A DNA stretch of 42,080 nucleotides from an uncultured Thermosynechococcus sp. (lineage in GTDB: Bacteria > Cyanobacteriota > Cyanobacteriia > Thermosynechococcales > Thermosynechococcaceae): NCBI RefSeq assembly GCF_938074695.1, contig NZ_CALJEM010000041.1, positions 1 to 42,080 of the forward strand, read 5' to 3'. Of the stretch, positions 25,082-34,234 are shown in pieces (positions within the stretch are counted from its first letter, which is position 1; each line of letters starts with the position of its first letter). The position numbers and the translations under genes were made by a program. Under the pieces are notes generated by a model. The model did no database searches, was not told the origin of the DNA, and saw nothing but the letters and a program-made list of their open reading frames with translations.

Positions 25082-27526
25082 ATGAGCCTTGTTAGTTCTA
25101 CCCCTGTTATGGCACAGTGCCCGGCCTATGCTAAGGTCTTGGTAGATTGTGTGGGGGCGACTGACGCCTACACCTACAGTGTTCCCAAGAATTGGGCGGT
25201 GCAGGGGGGCGATGTGGTGGAGGTGCCCTTTGGTGCCCAAGTGGTGCGGGGAATTGTTCTGGAAGTCCAAGCAGAGCCGCCCCCGACAGTGGAGCCAGCG
25301 CGCTTGCGATCGCTCCTAGAAATTGTTGACCAGCAGCTTTTTCCAAAAGATTATTGGGCGTTCCTAGAGCAGATTGCCACCTACTACTGCACGCCTTTGA
25401 TCCAAGTGGTGCGCACTGCCCTGCCGCCGGGGGTTTTGGGGAGAGCACAACGGCGGGTACGTCTGCGCCGCCAACAGGGCATTCCTCCCCTGTCTGAGCA
25501 GGGGCAACATCTGCTGCGCTTTCTCCAGAGCAAAGGCAGTGGGGACTACAGTGTGCGCTACCTCCAGCAACACTTTCCCAAAGTGCGGCGAGCCCTCAGT
25601 GAACTCGAACGTCTCGGCTTAGTGGAGACCTATCTGGCAGCACCCAGCGCTCAACAGCCTAAACACCAACAGGTGGTGGTGCTCCTGAAGGGGAAGGGAG
25701 GGGAGGAGCTAACGCAGCGGCAGCGGCAGATCCTGCACTATCTTCAGCAACAGGGTCGCGACTGTCCGCTGCAGGAGGTACTCACAGCAATGGGCACCAC
25801 CTCCCAAACCCTGCGGCGTCTTGCGGACAAGGGGTATCTTACCATTGTCGAGCAGCAGTCTTGCCGTCTTGAACAGGGAGTAGCGGTTCCGCCAGAGGCG
25901 CCTAAAACGTTAACGCCTGCCCAAGCCACTGCCTTAGCACAAATTTTGCAGCATTTAGAAACGGGGGAAACCTTTTTGCTCCACGGGGTCACCGGCTCCG
26001 GCAAGACAGAAGTCTATCTACAGGCCATTGCCGCCTGTCTAGAGCGGGGGCGATCCGCCTTGCTGCTCGTGCCGGAGATTGGCTTAACACCGCAGTTGAC
26101 AGATCGGGTGCGGGCGCGGTTTGGACAGCGGGTGTTGGTTTATCACAGTGGCTTGAGTGAGGGGGAGCGCTATGACACTTGGCGCTTGACGCTCCTGCAG
26201 GAGCCGCGCGTGGTCATTGGCACACGATCTGCTGTGCTTCTGCCCCTGGTCGGGCTGGGTCTGATGATTCTGGATGAAGAGCACGACAGTAGCTACAAGC
26301 AGGATCAACCCCAGCCCTGCTACCATGCCCGCACGGTGGCGGAATGGCGATCGCGCCAACAGTCCATTCCCTTGATTTTGGGAACGGCTACCCCTGCCCT
26401 GAGCACATGGCAAGCAGCGCAAATGGGGCGGATTCACCCTCTGTCCCTGCCGGAACGCATTCACGGTAGCCCCCTGCCCCCCATTACCGTTGTGGACATG
26501 CGCCAAGAGCTGCTCCGCAAGAACTACTCCATGCTCAGTTTTCCTCTTCAGGAAGCGTTGGCAAATCTAGGGGGTCAGCAGGCCATTCTCTTTGTCCCGC
26601 GGCGTGGATATAGCACGTTTGTGTCCTGCCGCAGTTGTGGCACGGCTCTGTACTGTCCCCACTGCAGTGTCTCGCTTACCGCACATCTGTTTAGCGACCA
26701 CCTAACGGTTCTGTGCTGTCACTACTGTGGTTACCAGCAGGCTTTTCCTCGGCGGTGTCCCAGCTGTGACTCTCCCTATCTCAAACCCTTTGGCGGCGGT
26801 ACGCAGCGGGTAGTTGCGGAACTCAATCAGCGGTTTCCCCAGTTGCGGGTACTGCGCTTTGACAGTGACACTACGCAACGTAAAGGATCTCATCGCCAAC
26901 TGTTGAGCCGGTTTGCCGCCGGCGAGGCGGATGTGATGGTAGGGACGCAAATGTTGACCAAGGGGATTGATTTGCCCCAGGTGGCCTTGGTGGGAATTTT
27001 AGCTGCCGATAGCCTGATCCATCTACCGGATTATCAAGCTACGGAACGAGCATTTCAGGTGCTCACCCAAGTGGCGGGGCGATCCGGGCGGGGCAGTACG
27101 CCAGGGCAAGTTATCCTCCAAACCTATGTTCCTGAGCATGGGGTCATCCAAGCGGTAAAACAGTACGACTGGGAAACCTTTGCCACCCAGGAGCTGAGCA
27201 ACCGCAAGCCTTTGGGCTATCCTCCCTATGGCCAACTCATCCTTCTGCGCCTCAGCAGTCCTGATCCAGAGCAGGTGGCCACCACAGCCCAGGCGATCGC
27301 CCAGCAGTTACAGGCACTCCCACCCGTTGCAGAGGGCACGTGGGAAGTTCTCGGTCCAACACCGGCGGCGATTGCCAAAATTGCCGATCGCTACCGCTGG
27401 CAAATTCTCCTGAAAGGTTCACCCACAGATTTTCCGCGGCTGAGTCAAGCCCTCAATGGCCTTAGGACGCACTGTCCCGGCTCCACGCGATTCAGTATTG
27501 ATGTTGACCCCTTTAATTTCCTTTGA
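25082..27526 (+). CDS. priA: Primosomal replication-restart helicase PriA
   Basis: An 814-residue superfamily 2 helicase that reloads the replisome at stalled forks. The N-terminal DNA-binding domain (YAKVLVDCVGATDAYTYSVP) is followed by the helicase core: Walker A GVTGSGKTEVYLQ, LLVPEIGLTPQL, DEEH in LILDEEHDSSYKQ and VIGTRSAVLLPL. Zinc-binding Cys clusters (SCRSCGTALYCPHCS, CCHYCG, RRCPSCDSP) follow, then helicase motifs V and VI (GTQMLTKGIDLPQV, QVAGRSGRG). ATG 25082 and ATG 25109 are both possible starts. The length is usual for PriA. The gene is convergent with cruF. Confidence 0.95.
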   Translation: MSLVSSTPVMAQCPAYAKVLVDCVGATDAYTYSVPKNWAVQGGDVVEVPFGAQVVRGIVLEVQAEPPPTVEPARLRSLLEIVDQQLFPKDYWAFLEQIATYYCTPLIQVVRTALPPGVLGRAQRRVRLRRQQGIPPLSEQGQHLLRFLQSKGSGDYSVRYLQQHFPKVRRALSELERLGLVETYLAAPSAQQPKHQQVVVLLKGKGGEELTQRQRQILHYLQQQGRDCPLQEVLTAMGTTSQTLRRLADKGYLTIVEQQSCRLEQGVAVPPEAPKTLTPAQATALAQILQHLETGETFLLHGVTGSGKTEVYLQAIAACLERGRSALLLVPEIGLTPQLTDRVRARFGQRVLVYHSGLSEGERYDTWRLTLLQEPRVVIGTRSAVLLPLVGLGLMILDEEHDSSYKQDQPQPCYHARTVAEWRSRQQSIPLILGTATPALSTWQAAQMGRIHPLSLPERIHGSPLPPITVVDMRQELLRKNYSMLSFPLQEALANLGGQQAILFVPRRGYSTFVSCRSCGTALYCPHCSVSLTAHLFSDHLTVLCCHYCGYQQAFPRRCPSCDSPYLKPFGGGTQRVVAELNQRFPQLRVLRFDSDTTQRKGSHRQLLSRFAAGEADVMVGTQMLTKGIDLPQVALVGILAADSLIHLPDYQATERAFQVLTQVAGRSGRGSTPGQVILQTYVPEHGVIQAVKQYDWETFATQELSNRKPLGYPPYGQLILLRLSSPDPEQVATTAQAIAQQLQALPPVAEGTWEVLGPTPAAIAKIADRYRWQILLKGSPTDFPRLSQALNGLRTHCPGSTRFSIDVDPFNFL

Positions 27527-27559
27527 AGGAATTGCCCCTTCTCCCCCCAGGAATCATCT

Positions 27560-28453
27560 CTACCGAAGATCTACTGCCGTCTTCCCCAGAGAAGTTTGAG
27601 CAAACCACCACAGCAGCGTGACGGGTACGACACCTAAAACAAAGCCTAGGGTTGCGGGAATCCAAAAACGCTGATCCAAGGAGGTAAGCGTAATCACCGC
27701 GCCAAAGGCAAAGTTGACCAGATAGACCAGCAGGGGGGTAATCAGTTGCCTGCGGTTGACCACCACCGGCTTTGGCCACCAGGTGATCATTGCCAGCCCC
27801 ATAAACATTGCCCCTGTCCCTGTCCACCCCAAAATGTTGCGGTAGGGCATGCCAAAGAACTCACCCACATCCTGAAATTGCCAGAAGGGGACTGCCGTTT
27901 GACTCATGGCCGGATCCAAAACAAAGTCCCAGGCCGTCAAAAAGATTGCTCCTAAGCCCACGGTGCTCAGGACTGCCCCAAAGCCCAGCGGTTTGCCTTC
28001 CCGCAGAGGACGACTTATGAAACCGCTATAGGCGAATAGAAATGTGACCAGCCCCATATAAAACCAAGAGAGGGGAATCGTAAAAGGAACAAGGCCAGCA
28101 ATTTTGTACCCCAAGCCACTGAGGTAACCGTAATGGCCAAAGGGAAAGCCGGTACTGGTACCCAACAGTTCACTGGTGAGGGAAATTCCCACTGCTGGCA
28201 GCAGAAAGCCGAGAAGTTTGCCAAGGCCAAAGTGGCGATAGGTATGGAGAGCGATCGCCAGCGCCCCGAGGACAATATAAACTACCCCGCCGTTCGCCAT
28301 GCTCCACTGAAAGAGCTGCTGACCCCAGGGGGGCAAGGCCAGAATAAACTCAGGATGGGGTACCACGAGAAGTAACCCCGCCAAACCAAAGGCCATTGCC
28401 AAGATGTGACCAATCAGGCACACCTGCTCCGCAGTGTAAAGCGCGTTCTTCAT
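27560..28453 (-). CDS. cruF: Carotenoid 1',2'-hydratase CruF
   Basis: A 297-residue integral membrane protein with seven or eight hydrophobic helices, belonging to the DUF422/CruF family. CruF adds water to the psi end of gamma-carotene-type intermediates in myxol and 2-hydroxymyxol glycoside (myxoxanthophyll) synthesis. Conserved stretches include SLTSELLGTSTGFPFGHYGY and TAWDFVLDPAMS, which carry the acidic residues. The start is ATG 28453 (MKNALYTAEQ); upstream frame to 28555 is not conserved. The usual partner glycosyltransferase cruG is not adjacent. The short repeat GAGTG-TAT-CACTC at 28502-28514 upstream could be an operator. Confidence 0.85.
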   Translation of the reverse strand: MKNALYTAEQVCLIGHILAMAFGLAGLLLVVPHPEFILALPPWGQQLFQWSMANGGVVYIVLGALAIALHTYRHFGLGKLLGFLLPAVGISLTSELLGTSTGFPFGHYGYLSGLGYKIAGLVPFTIPLSWFYMGLVTFLFAYSGFISRPLREGKPLGFGAVLSTVGLGAIFLTAWDFVLDPAMSQTAVPFWQFQDVGEFFGMPYRNILGWTGTGAMFMGLAMITWWPKPVVVNRRQLITPLLVYLVNFAFGAVITLTSLDQRFWIPATLGFVLGVVPVTLLWWFAQTSLGKTAVDLR

Positions 28454-28619
28454 AGGGGCAATCTCAAAGGGTAGGGGGCAATTGTTTACAAATGTTAATA
28501 TGAGTGTATCACTCTTCTGCCTGCTGTCTGCGACCCCCCAAAAGGGAGCCAGCATTGGCTAAGGGCGTCATAGCAGTGTGAGGCGGTTCTGGTCTAGGGA
28601 AACAAGCCCTCACCCCCTG

Positions 28620-29333
28620 CTAGTGAATGTGCTGACTGCGCAAAAAGCGGTCAATGTCCTCATTGGCACCAATCACCACCATAACGTCCCCCTTCTTGAG
28701 CTTTTGGCTAGGACTGGGATTGATCTCAAACTTGTCATCAAAGCGCAGGGCAATCAGGTTGAGGCCATAGCGACTGCGAAGTTCCACCTCCGCAACGGTG
28801 CGATTGTGAAATACCTCGGGAACCTTGATTTCCACAATACTTTTTTCAGGGTCGAGATCAAACCAATCGAGAATGGCCGGTCGGGTGAGGGATCGCGCCA
28901 AGTCGCAACCCGCCTCATATTCCGGGAAGACCACGCGATCTGCCCCGACGCGCTCTAGCAGTTTTTTGTGAATCTCCGAGGAAGCCTTGGCAACGACATT
29001 GGGCACGCCCCCTTCCTTTAGGTTAAGCGTAGTGATGATACTGGCATCCACATGATTGCCAATGGCGACAATCACTGTTTCAAATTCCAGCAGACCTGCT
29101 TCCTTCAGGGCTTGGGGATCTGTGGAGTCCAATTGAATTGCATGATCCACAATGTGATCCTGCAGGACTTGATTGACTAACCGCTCTTGGTTGTCACTCC
29201 CTAGCACCTCGTAGCCCATGCCGTGCAGGGTTTCACATACCCCTCGGCCAAAGCGCCCCAGACCGATTACGGCAAACTGCTGGGAGATCTTGACCCCGCG
29301 CCCGCGAAAGAACATCGCTCCCAAATCCACCAT
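28620..29333 (-). CDS. ktrA: Potassium-uptake regulatory subunit (KtrA / TrkA family)
   Basis: A 237-residue RCK protein. The Rossmann NAD/ATP-binding fold begins FAVIGLGRFGRGVCETL, with AIQLDSTDPQALKEAG, VIVAIGNHVDASIITTLNLK and VVFPEYEAGCDLARSL. A C-terminal TrkA_C domain (FDLDPEKSIVEIKVPE to VMVVIGANEDIDRFL) follows. Such proteins form octameric rings that gate KtrB-type potassium channels in response to nucleotides. AGGAAA lies just before ATG 29333. The channel gene (ktrB) is not in the window. Confidence 0.85.
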   Translation of the reverse strand: MVDLGAMFFRGRGVKISQQFAVIGLGRFGRGVCETLHGMGYEVLGSDNQERLVNQVLQDHIVDHAIQLDSTDPQALKEAGLLEFETVIVAIGNHVDASIITTLNLKEGGVPNVVAKASSEIHKKLLERVGADRVVFPEYEAGCDLARSLTRPAILDWFDLDPEKSIVEIKVPEVFHNRTVAEVELRSRYGLNLIALRFDDKFEINPSPSQKLKKGDVMVVIGANEDIDRFLRSQHIH

Positions 29334-29372
29334 AGGTGAGTTTCCTGTTGGCGTACTACGCTGATTATCCCC

Positions 29373-29651
29373 TCAATCGGCAGCCTCCGATTTGCTCCCA
29401 CCCGCCAATTGCTGGAGGCGCTGCCGAATCTGTTCAGCACTTGCACGGGGAGAAAAGCGCGGCACGGGAATGACCTGTTCGCCGATGACCAAATAGAGCA
29501 GCGGAATTTCGTACTGATAGGCTTGCCACCACTCTTCGCAGCGAGTAATGTCGCGTACTTCAAGGGTAAATTCCCTCAGAGTAGCCAGCTTTTCCTGTAG
29601 CCCTTCACACAAGTGACAGCCGGGCTTGCTATAGAGAATGAGATGACTCAC
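29373..29651 (-). CDS. Glutaredoxin-like thioredoxin-fold protein (DUF836 type)
   Basis: About 92 residues from GTG 29651 (SHLILYSKPGCHLCEGLQEK). The thioredoxin-like fold has a redox CxxC (GCHLC) near the N-terminus, with the cis-Pro region YEIPLLYL. This is the DUF836/glutaredoxin-related family, short proteins of uncertain redox role. The frame is open to 29708, but that extension overlaps the preceding VOC gene and is not conserved-looking; with GTG 29651 the overlap is 23 bases. Translational coupling with the VOC gene is likely. Confidence 0.72.
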   Translation of the reverse strand: MSHLILYSKPGCHLCEGLQEKLATLREFTLEVRDITRCEEWWQAYQYEIPLLYLVIGEQVIPVPRFSPRASAEQIRQRLQQLAGGSKSEAAD

Positions 29652-30114
29652 AGGGGGAGACAGATGCAGGGGAGGTATCGCCAATGGAAGCGTGATTCCG
29701 CAGGCCAAAAATGGCTTCTACATTGCGGTAGTGCTTGATTTCAATGAGATTGTGGAAGGGGTCTGCCAAAAAGAAGGTTTGATGCTCTAGGGGGGTGTTG
29801 GGAAAGCGGGTGCGCGGCGGCTGATAAAATTCCAGCCCGTTTTTGACCACGCGATCGCGCAGATTTTGCCAGTCGGCCTGAGCCAAAAAAATCAAACCAA
29901 AGTGGCGCGGATAGATGTTTTTGGGTGGGGTTAGGGGTTCAGCGGTGACATGGGCCACCAGTTGATGGCCATACAGCTTGAGGATTAGACAGTGGGCGTT
30001 TTCCCGCCCTGGTTCGCAGCCCAAGCCGTCAATGTAGTAGGCTTTGGTGTCCGCTAGATTGTTGACCGGAAATGCCAAGTGAAACAATACAGGCGCGATC
30101 GCTAAGTGCGCCAT
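29629..30114 (-). CDS. VOC-superfamily (glyoxalase/dioxygenase fold) protein
   Basis: A 161-residue protein from ATG 30114, behind GAGAGG; a TTG at 30126 is also in frame. The two beta-alpha-beta-beta-beta modules are visible: FHLAFPVNNLADTKAYYIDG (first, metal-ligand His) and TFFLADPFHNLIEIKHY (second, metal-ligand Glu near the end). PRHFGLIF contributes a further His. Members include glyoxalase I and extradiol dioxygenases; many small cyanobacterial ones are uncharacterised. It overlaps the glutaredoxin-like gene, which suggests a shared redox or detoxification context (inference). Confidence 0.8.
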   Translation of the reverse strand: MAHLAIAPVLFHLAFPVNNLADTKAYYIDGLGCEPGRENAHCLILKLYGHQLVAHVTAEPLTPPKNIYPRHFGLIFLAQADWQNLRDRVVKNGLEFYQPPRTRFPNTPLEHQTFFLADPFHNLIEIKHYRNVEAIFGLRNHASIGDTSPASVSPCESSHSL

Positions 30115-30179
30115 ACCCCCTCTCAAAAAAGCTAAATTATCCGCTATTGTAGCAGGATCGCTCCTCCGCAGCGCCCACT

Positions 30180-30503
30180 TTACCTACACCGAAAGGGATA
30201 ACAAGGATAGGGAAAGTGGGGGGAATAAACAGGTGCGCCGTAGGGCAAGTAGTAAATCACAGGGCGAGCTGGATAGGGCACCGGTACGATAATGTAGGTC
30301 TGGGATTGCCCCGGCGGACGGTAAAAGATGGGGTTGTAGGGAGTGTATTGCGGGGTCTGTGGCCGCCCAAAAGACTCGAGGCCGGGGAAGAAGACATCTA
30401 CCCCCGGCTGATTGGGAAAGAGAGGATAGGCCGCCCGCATTGGGGGAGCGATCGCCAGGAGGGTCACGACACTCCCGATGGCCAGCGACAGGAAGCGTAA
30501 CAT
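30180..30503 (-). CDS. Small secreted Pro/Tyr-rich protein
   Basis: A 107-residue protein with GGAGG just before ATG 30503. A signal peptide covers ~1-24 (LRFLSLAIGSVVTLLAIAPP, then MRAAYP). The mature part is rich in Pro, Tyr and Phe (QYTPYNPIFYRPPGQ, PVPYPARPVIYYLPYGAP) and ends with two Cys. I recognise no family. Low-complexity exported proteins of this type are common in cyanobacteria and may be envelope components. It follows the aminotransferase on the same strand after 43 bases. Confidence 0.65.
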   Translation of the reverse strand: MLRFLSLAIGSVVTLLAIAPPMRAAYPLFPNQPGVDVFFPGLESFGRPQTPQYTPYNPIFYRPPGQSQTYIIVPVPYPARPVIYYLPYGAPVYSPHFPYPCYPFRCR

Positions 30504-30546
30504 ACAAGCCTCCGGTGAGAGAGTGCTTTTGCTGACGCTCAGCCAG

Positions 30547-31872
30547 CTAAGGAAGTTCCCGCAGAACGCGACTTAAAATCTCCATCATTTGATCAATGTG
30601 CGATCGCTCCACAATTAACGGAGGCGAGAGGGCAATAATATCCCCTGTAACTCGAATCAGCAGCCCCGCCTCAAAGGCACGGCAGAGGGCATCATAGCCA
30701 CGGGCACCCCCTTGACCTTCCCGCGGCGCCAATTCAATGCCCGCCACCAGGCCCAAATTGCGAATATCAATGACATGGGGCAGCCCCCGCAAGCTGTGGA
30801 CGGCCTCCTGCCAATAGGGAGCAAGGGCAGCCGCCCGCTCAAATAGGGCTTCCTTTTCGTAGATCTCTAGGGTGGCTAAGGCAGCGGCACAGGCAAGGGG
30901 ATGTCCCGAATAGGTGTAGCCATGGAAAAACTCAATTTGCCCCAAGGGCCCTTGCATAAAGGTTTCATAGATTTCATCGCGCACAATGACCGCCCCCATG
31001 GGCACAGCCGCATTGGTCAACCCCTTGGCCACAGTAATCAGATCCGGCGTCACGCCAAAGTATTGGCCGGCAAAGGGAGCACCCAGACGGCCAAAGCCGG
31101 TGATCACCTCATCAAAAATCAACAGGATGCCATGGCGATCGCAAATGGCGCGCAGGCGTTCCAAGTACCCTTGGGGCGGAATCAATACCCCCGTAGAACC
31201 CGCCAAGGGTTCGACAATTACAGCGGCAATTGTTGAAGCATCGTGCAGAGCCACCAACCGCTCTAGCTCATCGGCTAAATGTGCTCCCCACGTTGGCTGC
31301 CCCTTGCTGAAGGCATTTTGCTCAAGATTGTGGGTGTGGGGCAGATGATCTACCCCTGCCAAAAGAGGACCAAAGAACTTGCGATTGGCGGCAATGCCTC
31401 CCACGGAAATTCCCCCAAAGCCAACCCCGTGATAGCCCCGCTCACGCCCAATGAGCCGTTGGCGACTGCCTTCCCCCCGCAAGCGATGGTAAGCTAGGGC
31501 AATTTTCAAGGCTGTGTCCACCGCCTCAGAGCCAGAATTAGTAAAAAAGATATGGTTGAGAGGCTCAGGGGTAATGGCACGCAGGCGATCGGCAACCTGA
31601 AAGGGTCCCGGATGCCCCATCTGAAAGGTGGGGGCAAAATCCAGGGTAGCAGCCTGTTGAGCGATCGCGCTGCGGATTTCAGGGCGGCAGTGTCCGGCAT
31701 TAACACACCACAGCCCCGCTGTGGCATCGAGAATGGAGCGGCCATCAATACTCGTGTAGTACATCCCCGCCGCTGACACGAGAAGGCGAGGGCTTTGCTT
31801 AAACTGCCGATTGGCCGTAAAGGGCATCCAAAAGGGGTCGAGGTTAATCTCTGCAAGGGTAGGCAGCGTCAT
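30547..31872 (-). CDS. Class III aminotransferase, omega-amino acid:pyruvate (beta-alanine) type
   Basis: A 441-residue PLP enzyme of the class III (subgroup II) aminotransferases. Motifs are DATAGLWCVNAGHCRPEI near the N-terminus, FFTNSGSEAVDTALKIA for phosphate binding, ERGYHGVGFGG, LIFDEVITGFGRLG (PLP-pairing Asp) and the Schiff-base Lys in LITVAKGLTNAAVPMGAV. The opening LDPFWMPFTANRQFK is typical of beta-alanine:pyruvate aminotransferase. The exact amino donor cannot be read from the sequence. It lies downstream of a membrane protein gene, 18 bases away, on the same strand. Confidence 0.85.
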   Translation of the reverse strand: MTLPTLAEINLDPFWMPFTANRQFKQSPRLLVSAAGMYYTSIDGRSILDATAGLWCVNAGHCRPEIRSAIAQQAATLDFAPTFQMGHPGPFQVADRLRAITPEPLNHIFFTNSGSEAVDTALKIALAYHRLRGEGSRQRLIGRERGYHGVGFGGISVGGIAANRKFFGPLLAGVDHLPHTHNLEQNAFSKGQPTWGAHLADELERLVALHDASTIAAVIVEPLAGSTGVLIPPQGYLERLRAICDRHGILLIFDEVITGFGRLGAPFAGQYFGVTPDLITVAKGLTNAAVPMGAVIVRDEIYETFMQGPLGQIEFFHGYTYSGHPLACAAALATLEIYEKEALFERAAALAPYWQEAVHSLRGLPHVIDIRNLGLVAGIELAPREGQGGARGYDALCRAFEAGLLIRVTGDIIALSPPLIVERSHIDQMMEILSRVLRELP

Positions 31873-31890
31873 TACACTAAAACTAGAAAG

Positions 31891-32718
31891 CTAATTTGTA
31901 TCTCTGATGGAGGGAATTAGGCCAATAATATCGCGGTAGGCTGCTACAATGACACAACTACTCCAAGGAATTGTCACCAACAGCCCCACACCGCAGAGGC
32001 ACAAGCCTAAAATATGGAAGAAAATAATTGACACGTTGAGAAAAAAGAAGCTCCACCAGCTACGGGAGATCAAGCGGCGACTGGTTTCTAGGGCTGGCCA
32101 CACGTCAAACCGGTGCTCCACCACCAAAGGCAGGGCAAATAGATAGGCTACCCCAAAGTAAATCCCCAACAGCAGCAGGAGAATCCCCCCCAAGATTAAA
32201 ACGGGTGTCAGCACCTCAGGAAAACGGGGGAGTTGATCGAGGAGGGTTAACAATTGTCTGGTATCTGCCTCTGAGGCAGCACCTTCAACGGCGCCCTGCT
32301 CTAATACACTTTGCAAAAACGGCAACCCTGCAACCAGAAATAGGACACCGGCACTGAGAACAAAGAGATTAGTTATCAAACTAATGATTAAATTTGTCAA
32401 AAAGACAGGCAAAAAGTAGTTATTCTTGAACGCCCCGAAGAAGTGAGTAAATTCGGGTCTTTGGTTACGGGCAATCTGAAAACCAAAAAAGTAGTAGCCT
32501 GCGGAGAAAAGTCCTGCCAGAATAGTGCTAACAACTAGACCAGCCCCTGGAATATTGTTGAGCACAACATTAACCATGGAAACAAGAATAAAGAAGCCAA
32601 TGTAAGCAAGGGGCTGGGTGCTGAAAATTTGCCAACCCTCCGTCAGGTACTGGCCAATCCGCACTTGGTAAGAACGGCCAGCGATCGCTTGGGGGGTATG
32701 TTCTGACTCACCGTACAT
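31891..32718 (-). CDS. Integral membrane protein of unknown function
   Basis: A 275-residue protein with about five or six hydrophobic helices (for example YIGFFILVSMVNVVLNNI, AGLVVSTILAGLFSAGYYF, LITNLFVLSAGVLFLVAGL, VLILGGILLLLLGIYFGVAY and LFALPLVV, HILGLCLCGVGLLVTIPW). The layout resembles the DUF975 or 'glycerophosphoryl diester phosphodiesterase membrane domain' families found in many bacteria, but I cannot assign one. The N-terminus is cytoplasmic and has a YLTEGWQIF motif. It ends 18 bases before the aminotransferase. Confidence 0.65.
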   Translation of the reverse strand: MYGESEHTPQAIAGRSYQVRIGQYLTEGWQIFSTQPLAYIGFFILVSMVNVVLNNIPGAGLVVSTILAGLFSAGYYFFGFQIARNQRPEFTHFFGAFKNNYFLPVFLTNLIISLITNLFVLSAGVLFLVAGLPFLQSVLEQGAVEGAASEADTRQLLTLLDQLPRFPEVLTPVLILGGILLLLLGIYFGVAYLFALPLVVEHRFDVWPALETSRRLISRSWWSFFFLNVSIIFFHILGLCLCGVGLLVTIPWSSCVIVAAYRDIIGLIPSIRDTN

Positions 32719-32946
32719 GATGGCGGCTCCAGGGATTTGCCTTGAGCTTAACGACTGTTCTGTCTTGCGCCAATCTTTAGTGTGGCACTTTTTGAACTTT
32801 TTGAGATTTTGTAAGCACTATTAAGCGGTTGGCAACGAAATTTTACCTACACAGCTCAGAGGCCAAGAACAGGCGATCGCTCGGCCAGAGAATCCACTTT
32901 ATTGACTCCGAGGGAATAAAACGCGACTCAATCGAAAAAATGCAAA
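32719..32946. other. Gap between cysteine synthase and the membrane protein gene
   Basis: No gene, tRNA or clear hairpin terminator was seen. It is AT-rich near 32790-32850 and contains one GCGATCGC. Confidence 0.4.
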
Positions 32947-33984
32947 TCAAAAGGGTGATCCGCTGGAATTGGTATTAGACATTGTTCCCAAGGCTTCACG
33001 TTTTTTAATCTCTGGCACCCGTAGCCCTTTGCTGGCCAGCCACGCCGGGTTAAAAAGCCGCGATTGATAGCGGGAACCCCCATCGCACAGCACGGTGACA
33101 ATCGTGTGGCCGGGACCCAGTTCCTTAGCAAGGCGTACCGCTGCCCCCACATTAATGCCCACAGAGCCACCCATGAAAAGGCCATCGTAGTGGAGTAGTT
33201 GATAAATAATCTCAAGGCACTCTTGATCCTCAATTTGAATCGCATCATCAATGGGAGCGCCTGCTAAGTTTGCTGTAATGCGGCTATTGCCAATGCCTTC
33301 AGTAATGGAACTACCCCTGCTGCTGAGGGTGCCTGTTTTTACATAGCTATAGATGGCACTGCCCATGGGATCGGCAATCACGGTGCGAATGGCCGCATTT
33401 TTTTCCTTGAGGTACATGGCCACTCCTGCATAGGTGCCCCCAGTACCAGTTGCCGCTACCCAGGCATCAATTCGGCCATCGGTTTGCTGCCAAATTTCAG
33501 GTCCTGTGGTTTCGTAATGGGCTTGGCGATTGGCAAGGTTATCGAACTGGTTTGCCCAGATGGCATTCTCCATTTCAGCAGCAATACGCCCGGAGAGCTT
33601 CACATAGTTATTGGGATCCCTATAGGGTACGGCAGGAACCGGGCGCACCTCGGCACCCAGAGTACGCAGCAGGTCAATTTTTTCTTGGGATTGGGTATTG
33701 GGAATAACAATCAGACACTTGTAGCCCTTAGCATTGCAGATGTGGGCTAGGCCAATGCCCGTATTGCCCGCTGTGCCTTCGACCACGGTACCGCCGGGTT
33801 TAAGGAGACCTTTTCTTTCAGCATCTTCAATGATGTAAAGGGCTGCCCGATCCTTGACAGAGCCACCGGGGTTGAGGAACTCTGCCTTCCCGAGAATTTC
33901 ACAGCCTGTGAGGTCACTAAAGTAGTTCAGGCGAATTAGCGGCGTCTGACCGACGGTGCCCACAAAACCCTGTTTAATATCCAT
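32947..33984 (-). CDS. cysK: Cysteine synthase (O-acetylserine sulfhydrylase) family
   Basis: A 345-residue fold-type II PLP enzyme. Signatures are GQTPLIRLNYFSD, the Schiff-base Lys in LNPGGSVKDRAALYI, substrate loop GTAGNTGIGLAH, phosphate loop ATGTGGTYAGVA and GGSVGINVGAAVRLAKELG. It joins sulfide to O-acetylserine. The protein is somewhat longer than typical CysK (~310-325) and has a C-terminal tail PEIKKREALGTMSNTNSSG, a form seen in cyanobacteria and some proteobacteria. CysM-like or cystathionine-synthase-like activity is possible. No serine acetyltransferase gene is adjacent. Confidence 0.88.
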   Translation of the reverse strand: MDIKQGFVGTVGQTPLIRLNYFSDLTGCEILGKAEFLNPGGSVKDRAALYIIEDAERKGLLKPGGTVVEGTAGNTGIGLAHICNAKGYKCLIVIPNTQSQEKIDLLRTLGAEVRPVPAVPYRDPNNYVKLSGRIAAEMENAIWANQFDNLANRQAHYETTGPEIWQQTDGRIDAWVAATGTGGTYAGVAMYLKEKNAAIRTVIADPMGSAIYSYVKTGTLSSRGSSITEGIGNSRITANLAGAPIDDAIQIEDQECLEIIYQLLHYDGLFMGGSVGINVGAAVRLAKELGPGHTIVTVLCDGGSRYQSRLFNPAWLASKGLRVPEIKKREALGTMSNTNSSGSPF

Positions 33985-34107
33985 GCCGTCGTTGTTTGAA
34001 GTTGACTGAATACTTTTATGGTAAAGGGGTTTGCCGCCAGAATTTCCTTGAGGAGGCGATCGCCAAGCGTGCCTTTAGCATTTGCTTTTGCTATGATTAC
34101 AGATCTT

Positions 34108-34194
34108 GGAGAGGTGGCAGAGTGGTTGAATGCGCTTGACTCGAAATCAAGTTTAGGGTAACACCTAACGGGGGTTCGAATCCCCCCCTCTCCG
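34108..34194 (+). tRNA. tRNA-Ser (anticodon CGA)
   Basis: 87 bases with a class II long variable arm. The acceptor arms GGAGAGG (34108-34114) and CCTCTCC (34187-34193) pair, with G34194 as discriminator. The anticodon stem CTTGA/TCAAG surrounds loop CTCGAAA, giving CGA, which reads UCG. The T arm has GGTTCGAATCC. The 3' CCA is not encoded. TATGAT at 34092-34097 is a likely -10. Confidence 0.95.
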
Positions 34195-34234
34195 TTGACT
34201 TTCCCAATGGTTTAGAAAAGGGCCGACTCTTGCC

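Noticed and set aside
28578-28958. Plus-strand frame antisense to ktrA
   Set aside because: It is an out-of-frame shadow of the conserved ktrA coding sequence.
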